Below are positions 42,874 to 52,806 of a stretch of 64,000 nt of DNA, in pieces. The position numbers and the translations under genes were made by a program. The notes under the pieces are model-generated. The model saw only the letters and a program-made list of their open reading frames with translations. It ran no database searches and was not told where the DNA came from. The stretch lies in contig NZ_QVMI01000001.1 in the NCBI RefSeq assembly GCF_010500965.1, positions 432,442 through 496,441 on the forward strand, read 5' to 3'. Positions within the stretch are counted from its first letter, which is position 1. Each line of letters starts with the position of its first letter. This DNA is from Bacteroides sp. 51. Lineage in GTDB: Bacteria > Bacteroidota > Bacteroidia > Bacteroidales > Bacteroidaceae.

Positions 42874-44724
42874 ATGAAACGAGTTATCATCATTCTATAT
42901 GTTATACTTTCTTGTTTTACGTCCTACGCCGGTGAACGGTATGATGTGGTGATCGTTGGAGGTACACCCGGAGGAATTATGACAGCCATATCGGCAGCAA
43001 GGGAAGGAAAGAAAATACTTCTCCTGGAACGAACCGCATACATCGGCGGGCTACCGGCAAACGGATTGGGAGCAACCGACTTAGCTACCCGTGGCGCCAC
43101 TACCGGCTTATTTCAAGAGTTCCTCGATAGGAACCTAAAACATTATACAGATAAATACGGAGCCGGTTCCCAACAAGTTAAAGATTGCAACGGAGGCTTC
43201 TATTTTGAACCATCGGTAGCCTATAACACGTTGCAAACCATGCTCAATGAACGCAATGACCTGATTACCGTTCTTACGATGAGGCAGTTTGATTCAGACC
43301 CCAGGCATGTACAATTGGAAAACGATAGAATTACGTCCATCCAAATACTGAACCGAAACAATCAGGAAACAGAAACGTACCGGGGTAAGGTCTTTGTCGA
43401 TGCCACCTACGAGGGAGATCTGGCTGCCGCTGCCGGAGTACGCTTCAGAGTCGGCAGAGAAGGAAAGAGCGAGTTCGATGAACCGGGAGCAGGAAAAGTC
43501 TACAAATACTGGGGTGGAAAAGAGCAGGATTGCAGCACCTTTATAGGCGATAATGCCATTCAGGCGTACAACTACCGGTTGTGCCTGACCGACGATCCTT
43601 CGAATATGATTCCCATACAAAAGCCTTCCAACTACAACCGGGAAGATTATCAATCATTAATTGAAGATATCTGGACAGGCAGGCATACAGGTGTGCAAAT
43701 GGAACAGGTAACCCCGGAAATACTTGAGGAAAACCGGAAGCATATAGCAAAGGGCAACCCTACCAAGCTCCCGGGCGACCGATGGGGCATACACAAAATC
43801 ACCAACATGAAGAGAATGCCCAACGCAAAAACAGATGCAAACAATCAACACCTGTCTTTTGTCTCGACCGATTTGCCCGAAGAGAACTGGCCCTGGCCTA
43901 CTTCCGGGTGGGAATGGCGAGATAAGTATGCAGAAAGGCTAAAGGAATACACATTGGGCTTGTTGTGGTTTGTACAGAATGATAAAGAACTACCGGCTCA
44001 TTTCCGTAAGGCCACCCGGAAGTGGGGACTGGCTAAAGATGAATATGCCGATAATGCTAATTTCCCCCGGCAGGTATATGTCAGGGAGGGTCGGCGCTTT
44101 GAAGGAGAACACTTCTTTACGGCTCACGATGCATTGCCTGTATCCAGAGGACAAAGACCACCTGTTTACGCTACCAGTATTACAAGTAGCGATTATGCTT
44201 TAGACTCCCACGCTGTTCGCAAGCGCGAACCGGGAAAGATTAATCTGGAAGGATTCATTAGCTATGGGGCAGCTCCATACACGGTGCCTTATGGAGTAAT
44301 CGTTCCTAAAGGAGTTGACAATCTGCTGATCCCGGTTCCGGCTTCCGGTAGTCACATCGGGTTCTCTACTTTACGGATGGAACCATGCTGGATGGCGCTT
44401 GGCCAGGCAGCGGGTTTAGCCGCTTCAATAGGCATTGATAAAAACATGAAGATGAAGAATGTGGATGTGTCGCTGATACAAGAAAAGCTGATTGCCCAAC
44501 ATGCCACCCTGATCTACTTCCGCGATCTGCCTGCAAACGACCCGGATTACGCATTAGCCCAATACATGGGCATTCGCGGGTACCTTCCCGAATGGAACGC
44601 CCAACTGGATGGTACGGTAGATAAAAAAACAGCCACCTTATGGTCTGCTCTTTCCCGGACGAAGGTTGAGGAAGGGGGAATACGTAGAACTAAACTGCAA
44701 GAAATTTATGAGAAGATTAAATAA
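42874..44724 (+). CDS. Secreted FAD-dependent oxidoreductase of the polysaccharide locus
   Basis: A 616-residue protein with a signal peptide (MKRVIIILYVILSCFTSYAG) and an FAD_oxidored (PF12831-type) fold: dinucleotide motif YDVVIVGGTPGGIMTAISAA at about residues 24-43, LLLERTAYIGGLPANGLGATDL, VFVDATYEGDLAAAAGVRF, and a C-terminal FAD segment DNLLIPVPASGSHIGFSTLRMEPCWMALGQAAGLAAS. The signal has no twin Arg, so FAD would be acquired after Sec export. It may oxidise a sugar hydroxyl so that the product can be cleaved without ordinary hydrolysis; substrate unknown. It overlaps the next GH92 gene by 17 bases. Confidence 0.85.
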   Translation: MKRVIIILYVILSCFTSYAGERYDVVIVGGTPGGIMTAISAAREGKKILLLERTAYIGGLPANGLGATDLATRGATTGLFQEFLDRNLKHYTDKYGAGSQQVKDCNGGFYFEPSVAYNTLQTMLNERNDLITVLTMRQFDSDPRHVQLENDRITSIQILNRNNQETETYRGKVFVDATYEGDLAAAAGVRFRVGREGKSEFDEPGAGKVYKYWGGKEQDCSTFIGDNAIQAYNYRLCLTDDPSNMIPIQKPSNYNREDYQSLIEDIWTGRHTGVQMEQVTPEILEENRKHIAKGNPTKLPGDRWGIHKITNMKRMPNAKTDANNQHLSFVSTDLPEENWPWPTSGWEWRDKYAERLKEYTLGLLWFVQNDKELPAHFRKATRKWGLAKDEYADNANFPRQVYVREGRRFEGEHFFTAHDALPVSRGQRPPVYATSITSSDYALDSHAVRKREPGKINLEGFISYGAAPYTVPYGVIVPKGVDNLLIPVPASGSHIGFSTLRMEPCWMALGQAAGLAASIGIDKNMKMKNVDVSLIQEKLIAQHATLIYFRDLPANDPDYALAQYMGIRGYLPEWNAQLDGTVDKKTATLWSALSRTKVEEGGIRRTKLQEIYEKIK

Positions 44725-46936
44725 GATAGTGACGAACATTTCATTATCCCGTATAAGGAGCATGGCAACAGTTCTTCTTTCATCGCTGTTGATATATTCC
44801 TGCGCAGTGAATAATTCCGAAGAGGATTTGACGAAGTATGTAGACCCATTTATCGGGAATGCAGATAACGGACATACATTCCCGGGGGCCTGCCTGCCTT
44901 TTGGAATGATACAGGCAAGCCCGGAGTCGGGTAACAGAAGCTGGCGGTACTGCTCCGGCTATAATTATGATGATGAGTTTATTTACGGATTTGCCCAAAC
45001 CCACCTTAACGGAACCGGGGTTCCCGATCTGGGCGATATACTGATGTTTCCTTTCTGCAAGAATACCGGTCAGGATTTTAAAAGCAGATACAACAAAGAA
45101 AACCGGAAAGCATCTCCGGGGTATTATGCTGTGGAGTTGACCGATGCCGGTGTAGCTGTGGAACTAACAGCCACCCATCGTACCGCATTCCATAAATACA
45201 CCTTTCATGGCGATTCTCCGGCACAGGTCTATATAGATTTAACCGGCGGATTAACAGATAAGTCGATCTCTCACCCCCGGACAAGGAAGATATTTGCTTC
45301 TCAGGTTGAGATGCCGGACAATAAAACCATAACCGGATTCAACCGGGTAAAAGCATGGGTGGAACGTGATGTTTATTACGCTATACAATTTGACCGGCCC
45401 TATACCATCGTTGAGGAAATATCCGGGCAGGATACCAATGCAAAGCAGGTCATCCTTGCGTTTGATATTCAAAAGGGCGAGTCTGTACAGGCAAAGATTG
45501 GTTTATCTACCGTGAGCATAGATGGCGCTAAGGCTTCTTTGGAGAAAGAGAACCCCGGGTGGGACTTCGCACAGGTAAAGAAAAAGGCGGCACTGACATG
45601 GAATGAGTTACTCTCCCGGGTTCGGGTGCAAGGCACGGAAGAGCAGAAGACGGTGTTTTACACTTCCCTATATCATTTGTACATACAGCCTAATGACATC
45701 ACAGATACAGACGGGCGGTATAGGGGCGTTAATGATAGCGTTTTCCATGCTGCACGCGGAAGCTATTATTCAACTCTATCGCTGTGGGACACCTATCGGG
45801 CAGCTCATCCCCTCTATACCATTCTGACTCCCGAACGAGTAGACGATATGGTTCAGAGTATGCTCGATCATGCTAAAGTGCAAGGCTTTCTACCTATATG
45901 GACACTGTGGGGTAAAGAGAATTTCTGTATGATTGGCAATCATGCTATCCCTGTTATGGTTGATGCATACCTGAAAGGATTTACCGGTTTTGATGCCGGA
46001 GAAGCTTTCCAGGCTATAAAGAATTCATCAACCACAAGTCACATGAAGTCCAACTGGGAAATATATATGCAATATGGGTACTATCCGTTCGACCTGGTTA
46101 AAGAGGAGTCTGTATCGCGTACACTGGAAAGCTGTTACGATGATTATTGTGTGGCACAAATGGCCAAAGCCTTAGGCAAGGAAGATGATTATATTTGTTT
46201 TACCAAACGAGCCGGATTCTATAAAAACCTTTTTGATACCGAAACCCGCCTCATGAGAGGCAGAGATAGTAACGGCAACTGGCGGACTCCTTTTCAAACC
46301 TTTTCCTTATCCCATGCCGGAACAGCCGGAGGAGATTATACCGAAGGTAACGCCTGGCAATATACCTGGCATGTGCAACATGACATTAACGGCTTGATTG
46401 AACTGATGAACGGCAAAGAAAACTTTGTTTCAAAGCTCGATTCATTATTCTTTCTGGATACACGGGCCGAGAACAGAGGGTTCACCGGAGATGTTACCGG
46501 ACTGATCGGGCAATACGCCCACGGAAATGAGCCCAGCCATCATGTGGCTTATATGTATAGTTATGCGGATAGAAAAGATAAAACCGAGGAACTGATTCGG
46601 GAGATATTCGACCGCTTCTACCTGCCCGAACCCGATGGTTTATGTGGAAATGATGACTGTGGGCAGATGTCTGCATGGTATATCTTTTCGGCTATGGGCT
46701 TTTATCCTGTCGATCCGATAAGTGGCGAATATGTTTTGGGAGCACCCCAGATAGAGCAAATCACACTTTCATTGCCTGGCAACAAAACGTTTACGGTTGA
46801 AGCGAAGAACCTGACGAAGGAAAACAAATATGTAGAGTCTGTAGTGTTGAACGGTAAATCGCTTACGGGATTAACCATTAAACACCAGGATATAATGAAT
46901 GGTGGCAGTCTTGTCTTTACAATGAAAGGAAAATAA
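44708..46936 (+). CDS. GH92 family alpha-mannosidase (second of two)
   Basis: A 742-residue lipoprotein-type GH92. The start at 44708 gives MRRLNKIVTN and a signal with lipobox LIYS-Cys; a start at 44762 has a purine-rich site too close to it and lacks positive charge. The motifs are canonical: YVDPFIGNADNGHTFPGACLPFGMIQ, FAQTHLNGTGVPDLGDILMFPF, YTEGNAWQYTWHVQHD and GNDDCGQMSAWYIFSAMGFYPV (catalytic acids and calcium site). It probably trims alpha-mannose at the cell surface, in series with the periplasmic first copy. The first 17 bases overlap the FAD gene. Confidence 0.94.
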   Translation: MRRLNKIVTNISLSRIRSMATVLLSSLLIYSCAVNNSEEDLTKYVDPFIGNADNGHTFPGACLPFGMIQASPESGNRSWRYCSGYNYDDEFIYGFAQTHLNGTGVPDLGDILMFPFCKNTGQDFKSRYNKENRKASPGYYAVELTDAGVAVELTATHRTAFHKYTFHGDSPAQVYIDLTGGLTDKSISHPRTRKIFASQVEMPDNKTITGFNRVKAWVERDVYYAIQFDRPYTIVEEISGQDTNAKQVILAFDIQKGESVQAKIGLSTVSIDGAKASLEKENPGWDFAQVKKKAALTWNELLSRVRVQGTEEQKTVFYTSLYHLYIQPNDITDTDGRYRGVNDSVFHAARGSYYSTLSLWDTYRAAHPLYTILTPERVDDMVQSMLDHAKVQGFLPIWTLWGKENFCMIGNHAIPVMVDAYLKGFTGFDAGEAFQAIKNSSTTSHMKSNWEIYMQYGYYPFDLVKEESVSRTLESCYDDYCVAQMAKALGKEDDYICFTKRAGFYKNLFDTETRLMRGRDSNGNWRTPFQTFSLSHAGTAGGDYTEGNAWQYTWHVQHDINGLIELMNGKENFVSKLDSLFFLDTRAENRGFTGDVTGLIGQYAHGNEPSHHVAYMYSYADRKDKTEELIREIFDRFYLPEPDGLCGNDDCGQMSAWYIFSAMGFYPVDPISGEYVLGAPQIEQITLSLPGNKTFTVEAKNLTKENKYVESVVLNGKSLTGLTIKHQDIMNGGSLVFTMKGK

Positions 46937-46955
46937 GAACGCTAAATTAATTATA

Positions 46956-49352
46956 ATGAAAATAAGTATTAAAAACCCCAAACTACAGTTCTGGTTGGCT
47001 CTGCTTGTATGTACAGTACTATCACAAACTGTAGTTTGCCAATCCCAAAGATTCCGCACCGGTTTTGATTTTGACTGGAAGTTTACCCTCGGCGACCCTC
47101 GTAATGCCATGTCTCCGGCGTACAACGATGCCGGATGGACTGAAGTCCAGTTACCGCACGATTGGAGCATATCCTTGCCCGTAGAGAAAAGTAAGGGAGT
47201 AAACATGGGCTTCTTCCCCGGAGGAATAGGCTGGTACCGGAAAACCTTTGAAGTTCCGGTCGAATACAAAGGCAAGAAAGTTTCCATTCACTTTGATGGG
47301 GTGTACCATCAGAGTGATGTGTACATTAACGGAAAGCATCTGGGCTTTTACCCATACGGGTACATTGGCTTTGAATATGACCTTACGCCTTATTTAAAAT
47401 ACGGCGAGGAGAATACAATTGCTGTACGTGTAAACCATTCGGATTCGCCCTCATCGCGCTGGTATTCCGGTTCCGGCATGTATCGGCACGTATGGCTCAC
47501 TGTGACCGCCCCGGTGCATATTTCCACATGGGGCACGTACGTTACCACTCCTCATATCGGAGCAAATACGGCCGATGTGCATATCGTTACCTCTATGGAG
47601 AACCACTCAAAAGCAATAGCAAACGTAGTTCTTGAAAGTAGGGTTAAGGATGCGACGGGAACAATCCTTGCGTCCACCCGCAATGCCGTAGTTTTGAAGA
47701 AGAACGCCTCGCAGGATGTTGAGCAACGTGTACAAATAAATGCACCCATATTATGGTCGGTAGATTCTCCTTATCTATACGCACTGGAATCTGTTGTTTG
47801 GTCCGGAGATAAAGTGGTAGATGTGTATCACACTCCATTCGGTGTCCGTTCTTTTAAGTTTGACCCTGATACGGGCTTCTTCCTGAATGGACAACCTTTA
47901 AAGATGAAGGGCGTAAACCTGCACCAGGACGCAGGCGCACTGGGCACCGCCGTACCCGACAAAGTATACGAGCGTAGACTAAAAATACTCAAGGCGTACG
48001 GATGTAATGCCATCCGGTGCAGCCACAACCCGCCTGGTCCCGAGTTTCTGGACTTGTGCGACCAGTTGGGATTCCTCGTTATCGATGAGGCTTTTGATAA
48101 ATGGAAAAGCGGATATTATGCACAGTACTTTGACCGGTGGTGGCAAAAGGACCTGGATGGCATGTTGCGACGCGATAGGAATCACCCTTCCATTATTATG
48201 TGGAGCGTAGGCAATGAAGTCGTGGAACAAGATTATACCACCACTGAAGGTTGCGACCGGGCTAAGATGTTGCAGGATTATGTACATCGCATCGAACCCA
48301 CCCGTCCGGTTATGCTTGCCATAGCCCCCGGCAAGCTGGACGAAAGGAACTACAACAAAACGGGCTTCACGGAGGTTATGGACATCGTGGGCTATAACTA
48401 TCAGGAGCCTTTGTATCTGGACGATAAGAGGGATTTTCCCGGACGGATCATGTTCGGATCGGAGGTCTTTCCTTTCTTCCGGGGGCGGAAAGAGAATATC
48501 CGGGGGTACTTCCCTGTTAATCCGTGGTACGATACGGAGAAAGACTTCATATTCGGGCAGTTCATCTGGGCGGGTATTGATTACCTGGGCGAAAGTAGCG
48601 GATGGCCAAGCAAGGGTTGGGCAACCAGTCCGTTCAATACCTGCATGTTCGATAAACCCTTTGCTGCCTTCTTCCGTTCGGTTTGGAGCGATGAGCCGGT
48701 AGTCAGTATAGCGGTTGTGGACCAGTCGTTGAATATCGACCCGGGGAAAGACCATTGGAGCTGGCCTTTTATGGCATCGCACTGGAATTTCCCGCAGTAC
48801 AAGGGTCATATCATTCAGGTTCAGACCATAACGAATTGTGATAGTGTGGAATTACTGATTAACAATCAGTCTATGGGGAAGAGGTGCAGAGCTGACTATG
48901 CCAATAATACGATCACCTGGTATGTGCCTTACAAGGAAGGCAAGATTGAGGCGAAGGGATATAACGATGGAATGGAGGCAGCGAATTATATGTTGCAAAC
49001 ATCGGGTAAACCTGCCCGGATTGTACTTTCTGCCGACGTCAACCGGTTGAAAAGCGATGGGCAAGATGTATCCCACATTACCATTTGCGTGGTCGATGAA
49101 AGGGGTATCCTTGTTCCCGATGCTGATGTGCCACTTACGGTTGAGGTCGAGGGAGAAGGCCGGTTGTTGGGACTTGACAATGGTGATCTGCGGAACCACG
49201 AGTCTTATACCGGTAATAAACTGACTACTTATTGGGGCAAAATGCTCGCCATTATTCAATCTTCGCGTTTGCCAGGCAATATCAAAGTCAGCGTAGCAGC
49301 CGAGGGGCTAAACAAAGAAGAACTAACTATAAAAGCAAAACACCATGAATAA
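46956..49352 (+). CDS. GH2 family beta-galactosidase-type enzyme
   Basis: A 798-residue secreted enzyme with signal peptide MKISIKNPKLQFWLALLVCTVLSQTVVC. The GH2 sugar-binding domain begins at about residue 50 (PAYNDAGWTEVQLPHDWS), followed by the Ig-like domain and the TIM barrel. The general acid/base is the Glu of IIMWSVGNEV (about 416-425) and the nucleophile the Glu of RIMFGSEVFPFF (about 503-514). The C-terminus has DUF4982-like and invasin-like regions (RIVLSADVNRLKSDGQDVSHITI). Beta-galactosidase is likeliest; beta-mannosidase or beta-glucuronidase cannot be excluded. It overlaps the GH28 gene by 8 bases. Confidence 0.9.
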   Translation: MKISIKNPKLQFWLALLVCTVLSQTVVCQSQRFRTGFDFDWKFTLGDPRNAMSPAYNDAGWTEVQLPHDWSISLPVEKSKGVNMGFFPGGIGWYRKTFEVPVEYKGKKVSIHFDGVYHQSDVYINGKHLGFYPYGYIGFEYDLTPYLKYGEENTIAVRVNHSDSPSSRWYSGSGMYRHVWLTVTAPVHISTWGTYVTTPHIGANTADVHIVTSMENHSKAIANVVLESRVKDATGTILASTRNAVVLKKNASQDVEQRVQINAPILWSVDSPYLYALESVVWSGDKVVDVYHTPFGVRSFKFDPDTGFFLNGQPLKMKGVNLHQDAGALGTAVPDKVYERRLKILKAYGCNAIRCSHNPPGPEFLDLCDQLGFLVIDEAFDKWKSGYYAQYFDRWWQKDLDGMLRRDRNHPSIIMWSVGNEVVEQDYTTTEGCDRAKMLQDYVHRIEPTRPVMLAIAPGKLDERNYNKTGFTEVMDIVGYNYQEPLYLDDKRDFPGRIMFGSEVFPFFRGRKENIRGYFPVNPWYDTEKDFIFGQFIWAGIDYLGESSGWPSKGWATSPFNTCMFDKPFAAFFRSVWSDEPVVSIAVVDQSLNIDPGKDHWSWPFMASHWNFPQYKGHIIQVQTITNCDSVELLINNQSMGKRCRADYANNTITWYVPYKEGKIEAKGYNDGMEAANYMLQTSGKPARIVLSADVNRLKSDGQDVSHITICVVDERGILVPDADVPLTVEVEGEGRLLGLDNGDLRNHESYTGNKLTTYWGKMLAIIQSSRLPGNIKVSVAAEGLNKEELTIKAKHHE

Positions 49353-50826
49353 ATACATCTTACTAATTATCATATCTTTTAGTCTGTTACAGGTAAACGC
49401 AAACAGATACCCTGCTTCTTTATTCGATATCCGTTCGGATGGAACCACATTGAATACCAATTCCATACAAAAGGCTATTGATTATATACATGAAAAGGGT
49501 GGCGGCACGCTGGTATTCAGTGTAGGTCGTTACCTCACGGGCACCCTTTACCTGAAATCTAACGTTACTTTGCACCTGGAAGGTGGTGCCGTACTGTTGG
49601 GTTCCACCAATCCTTTCGACTATATAAAAGATACGTATATCGGAAGAACATCCTTACTGTTTGCCGTAAAGCAAGACAACATCGGCATCACCGGTTCGGG
49701 TATGATTGATGGGCAGGGGTTTATTACCGCAAACAATCTGGTATCTCTTATCCATCGGAAACTCGTAGACGATCCGCTTAGCCTGGATAGGCCGAATGAG
49801 GTAAACCGTCCGCATAACATCTACTTCCGCGAGTGCAGGAATGTACGGATAACAGGGGTGACGCTGAAAGATCCCGCTAGCTGGACACAGGCCTACGACC
49901 AGTGCAAGGGGGTGTATATTGATAAAATAACAGTCAACTGCAAATCGTACTGGAACAACGACGGACTGGATATTGTAGACTGCGACAGCGTGGTCATTAA
50001 AAACTCCTTCTTCGATGCGGCCGACGATGCTATTTGTTTCAAGTCGCACGAAGTAGGCAAAATGAACCAGAACGTATGGGTAGAGAACTGTGTTACCCGT
50101 TCCAGCGCCAGCGCCATCAAGTTTGGTACAGCCTCGAAAGGCGGTTTCCGCAATTTCACGATCAAGAACATAAAGGTGTACGACACTTACCGGTCGGCCA
50201 TCACCTTTGCCGCTGTCGATGGCGGCACGGTTGAGAATATCCGGGTCGACAGTATCCATGCCGTCAACATAGGCAATGTCCTTTACCTGCGCATAGGCGA
50301 CCGCTGGAGGCAGGGCAAACAACCTGTCATGCGAAACATCACCATCTCCAATGTATATGCCGAAGTTTCCCCGTCCAAACCCGATGCCGGATACAATTAC
50401 GAAGGACCCATCGAGCACCTTCCCCGCAACATCTCGCCTGCCGGTATTATCGGTTTGCCCGAGTACCGGATTCAGGATGTCGTTCTGCGCAACATTACGA
50501 TGAAATACCCGGGAGGTGCCAACCCGCTCTATGCCCGCCGTGGCCTTACACCCGAAGAACTGAACGGCATTCCCGAAATGCGGAAGTCTTATCCGGAGTT
50601 TTCTCAGTTTAAAGAGTTGCCCGCCTGGGGACTGTACATCCGCCATGCCGACCGGATTACCTTAGAGAATGTTACGTTTGAGGCCGCAGAAAAAGACTAT
50701 CGTCCCGCCATCGTAACCGACGATGTAAAAGGTATCACCTTACACCAGACTTCCTTTAGTGAGCCGGGAGCTGCTGCGAAAGAGCAAGTCTTTACCTATA
50801 AAACATCATCACTTATCAGAAAATGA
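49345..50826 (+). CDS. GH28-family (polygalacturonase-like) glycosidase with altered active-site motif
   Basis: A 493-residue right-handed beta-helix protein with signal peptide MNKYILLIIISFSLLQVNA. It keeps two GH28 motifs: WNNDGLDIVDC (for NTD) and AADDAICFKS (for the DD pair), both around residues 200-232. The third motif, normally GHG with the essential His, reads SSASAIKFGTASKGG, so the His is absent, and the RIK motif is not obvious. It is therefore probably a divergent exo-acting enzyme on a rhamnose- or uronate-containing side chain, not a standard endo-polygalacturonase. Last gene of the locus, before a terminator hairpin. Confidence 0.82.
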   Translation: MNKYILLIIISFSLLQVNANRYPASLFDIRSDGTTLNTNSIQKAIDYIHEKGGGTLVFSVGRYLTGTLYLKSNVTLHLEGGAVLLGSTNPFDYIKDTYIGRTSLLFAVKQDNIGITGSGMIDGQGFITANNLVSLIHRKLVDDPLSLDRPNEVNRPHNIYFRECRNVRITGVTLKDPASWTQAYDQCKGVYIDKITVNCKSYWNNDGLDIVDCDSVVIKNSFFDAADDAICFKSHEVGKMNQNVWVENCVTRSSASAIKFGTASKGGFRNFTIKNIKVYDTYRSAITFAAVDGGTVENIRVDSIHAVNIGNVLYLRIGDRWRQGKQPVMRNITISNVYAEVSPSKPDAGYNYEGPIEHLPRNISPAGIIGLPEYRIQDVVLRNITMKYPGGANPLYARRGLTPEELNGIPEMRKSYPEFSQFKELPAWGLYIRHADRITLENVTFEAAEKDYRPAIVTDDVKGITLHQTSFSEPGAAAKEQVFTYKTSSLIRK

Positions 50827-50908
50827 ACCAGGCTACTTTTCAAATGAAAGTTTCCCACCTCTTCTGACACCCGGGTGTATCATATGGATGGAGTTTATAT
50901 CAAAAAAA

Positions 50909-50939
50909 CCCCGGAAATCCTCTCTTGGACTTTCCGGGG
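50909..50939 (+). terminator. Terminator-like hairpin after the polysaccharide locus
   Basis: CCCCGGAAA (50909-50917) pairs with TTTCCGGGG (50931-50939), with inner TCC/GGA pairing. An A-run precedes it (50902-50908), so on the minus strand it also has a T-run and would terminate the convergent lipoprotein operon. The rest of 50827-51107 holds one ACACCCGGGTGT palindrome and nothing else that I recognise. Confidence 0.75.
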
Positions 50940-51107
50940 AGCAACAAAACAACTTTTCGAAGTATTGTGATATCACATCATGAATACTTCATGCTAACAC
51001 GACAATAAACCGGTCAATCAGAGTCACGGTTTATCTTATAATATTTACGCATCACCACCCGTATAATACGCTGTATGGAATGATGCTTAAGCTTTTCTTC
51101 GCCGGTC

Positions 51108-52778
51108 TTATTCGTCATCCAACTTTAAGCCATATCGCTTGATCAGTCGGCTGATTTCCGGGTCCCTATCCGAACGGAACCATTTAGACTCGTCCAGCTT
51201 GCAAGCACTCTTCAGCTCACGAATAGCCTCCTGTTCCTTTTTAAGCCGGCAACAAAGAATGGCCATCAAATAGTGCGTATCTGCATTCTTTCGCAATTGC
51301 TTTAACAAGTCGTACGCCTTCTCATCGTAGCCCAAACAAGTCAATGCCAGTGCAGTATTATAATCGGCGTACGAATTCAATAATTGAAGCGCACGTTTAT
51401 ATTCGCGGTTCTTCATCAGGTCGAGCGCCTGGGCATACTCTTTCCGCTGGACGTCCGTGAATCTCGGATTGTCGAGTAGCGAACGTTTGGCCAGTTCATC
51501 CATCGAAGAAATCACATAACTCAGTGTATCTATCTGTGTGGTGCTGTAGCGGCTTCCATCGACTGCTACAAAATCTCCTTTCAGCGTCAGGTGCAGGGTA
51601 TTCAACCCCGAAGTGACCGGATAAGAGGTAGTATACTTATAATTAAAGTTCCACTCGGGAGCGATGGTTGCTGTGTAATGCGCGTCTGGCAGATAAGGCG
51701 TAGGCACCATCTCCTTGAAAGCTTCCTCACGGCGGCTATCCCTGATCTCGTTCATCGCAATCTGGTCGTGCAATCGATACTTGGAAGCAATACGTATCGA
51801 GTCTGATTTGCCCGGTAGAACAGGCTTAATGTCCTCTTGCTCAATCCCATTCAGATAAAACTCGTGGAATTTCTCCGGTACAACACCAAGTACAATCTGA
51901 CGTTGTACGGGAGACAAATCAATTATCTTCTGCCGCTCACTCTCATATTCGCGCCTTAATGCCACCGTATCTCCGCCAATAGCTTTATGACGTTTCAAAC
52001 GGCTAACGTATGCTTTTGCATGTGCATCCAACTCACGGTTCAACTTGGTAGTCACCTGAACGTTGTACTCATCGTATTTCTTTTGCAACTCACTCCGCCA
52101 TTTCAGGTACTCCTGATACTGGTTAAAACGATTATAGTAGGTGTTAATCTCATCCTTACGGCGGCGTTCCAACTCCTTTTCCGCCGCACGGCGATCAATA
52201 AAAGCCGTATCATATCCTGAGGGATCGACAATGCTGGCAATGTATTGGTCGTAACGGGTGTAATCTTCTTCCTGCTTCTTTATAAAATTCTTTCCCCGCA
52301 ACACCACATCATCCAGTAAAACAAGCGAATCGTTGTGCAACAATTCCGGTGTAAGGCGGATATGATAATTGTCCGAAAGGAATTGTTTGGGAACATGTAT
52401 GGCAAACTCAACATTGACATGCCCCTCCCTGACGGGAGCAAACCGGGCTTTCGACACTACCGTCACCCCGGAAAGGGCGTAGACATGATTGGTGTCTAGT
52501 CGCATAGGAGTATCTTCTACATAAACAGACGTATGCGTATCGTCCGGTTTAGCAGTAGTATACTCTACCTGCTCGCTCAATACATGGGCACCATTAACCG
52601 CCTGTGAGGAGCCATCATTCGGATGCGAAATCCGAATACCGCCGCTGGGAAGCAGGAACAGGGCTTCTGTTTGGTGAGTTTGTTGGTGGTAACTGCTGCT
52701 ACGGCACGAAAACAAACTCCCCAGTAGAAAACATAAAACAATGAAATAACCAGTATATATCGAAATTTTTTTATTCAT
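51108..52778 (-). CDS. DUF3868/OmpA-linked TPR lipoprotein of a fimbria-type module
   Basis: A 556-residue lipoprotein. The start at 52778 (MNKKISIYTGYFIVLCFLLGSLFS-Cys) gives a clean lipobox; the open frame runs 21 codons further but without a signal. After a beta-rich N-terminal half there is a long coiled-coil region rich in Glu/Arg (RRAAEKELERRRKDEINTYYNR to about residue 280) and a C-terminal TPR-like part (YAQALDLMKNREYKRALQLLNSY). I recognise no enzyme motif. It is the third gene in the order DUF3575, DUF3868/OmpA, lipoprotein, typical of Bacteroidales fimbrial accessory sets, and may anchor or transport fimbrial subunits. Confidence 0.75.
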   Translation of the reverse strand: MNKKISIYTGYFIVLCFLLGSLFSCRSSSYHQQTHQTEALFLLPSGGIRISHPNDGSSQAVNGAHVLSEQVEYTTAKPDDTHTSVYVEDTPMRLDTNHVYALSGVTVVSKARFAPVREGHVNVEFAIHVPKQFLSDNYHIRLTPELLHNDSLVLLDDVVLRGKNFIKKQEEDYTRYDQYIASIVDPSGYDTAFIDRRAAEKELERRRKDEINTYYNRFNQYQEYLKWRSELQKKYDEYNVQVTTKLNRELDAHAKAYVSRLKRHKAIGGDTVALRREYESERQKIIDLSPVQRQIVLGVVPEKFHEFYLNGIEQEDIKPVLPGKSDSIRIASKYRLHDQIAMNEIRDSRREEAFKEMVPTPYLPDAHYTATIAPEWNFNYKYTTSYPVTSGLNTLHLTLKGDFVAVDGSRYSTTQIDTLSYVISSMDELAKRSLLDNPRFTDVQRKEYAQALDLMKNREYKRALQLLNSYADYNTALALTCLGYDEKAYDLLKQLRKNADTHYLMAILCCRLKKEQEAIRELKSACKLDESKWFRSDRDPEISRLIKRYGLKLDDE

Positions 52779-52806
52779 CTTATTTCTGTGACCTCTACCT
52801 GTACAT

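Noticed and set aside
47979-48809. Minus-strand ORF of 276 residues
   Set aside because: Shadow of the GH2 gene; the forward frame has clear catalytic motifs and the reverse product resembles nothing.
49654-50646. Minus-strand ORF of 330 residues
   Set aside because: It is the antisense shadow of the GH28 gene, without a signal, known motif or ribosome site.
50866-50880. Another copy of array A (ACACCCGGGTGT)
   Set aside because: It is a single palindrome; no partner lies 22-23 bases away on either side.
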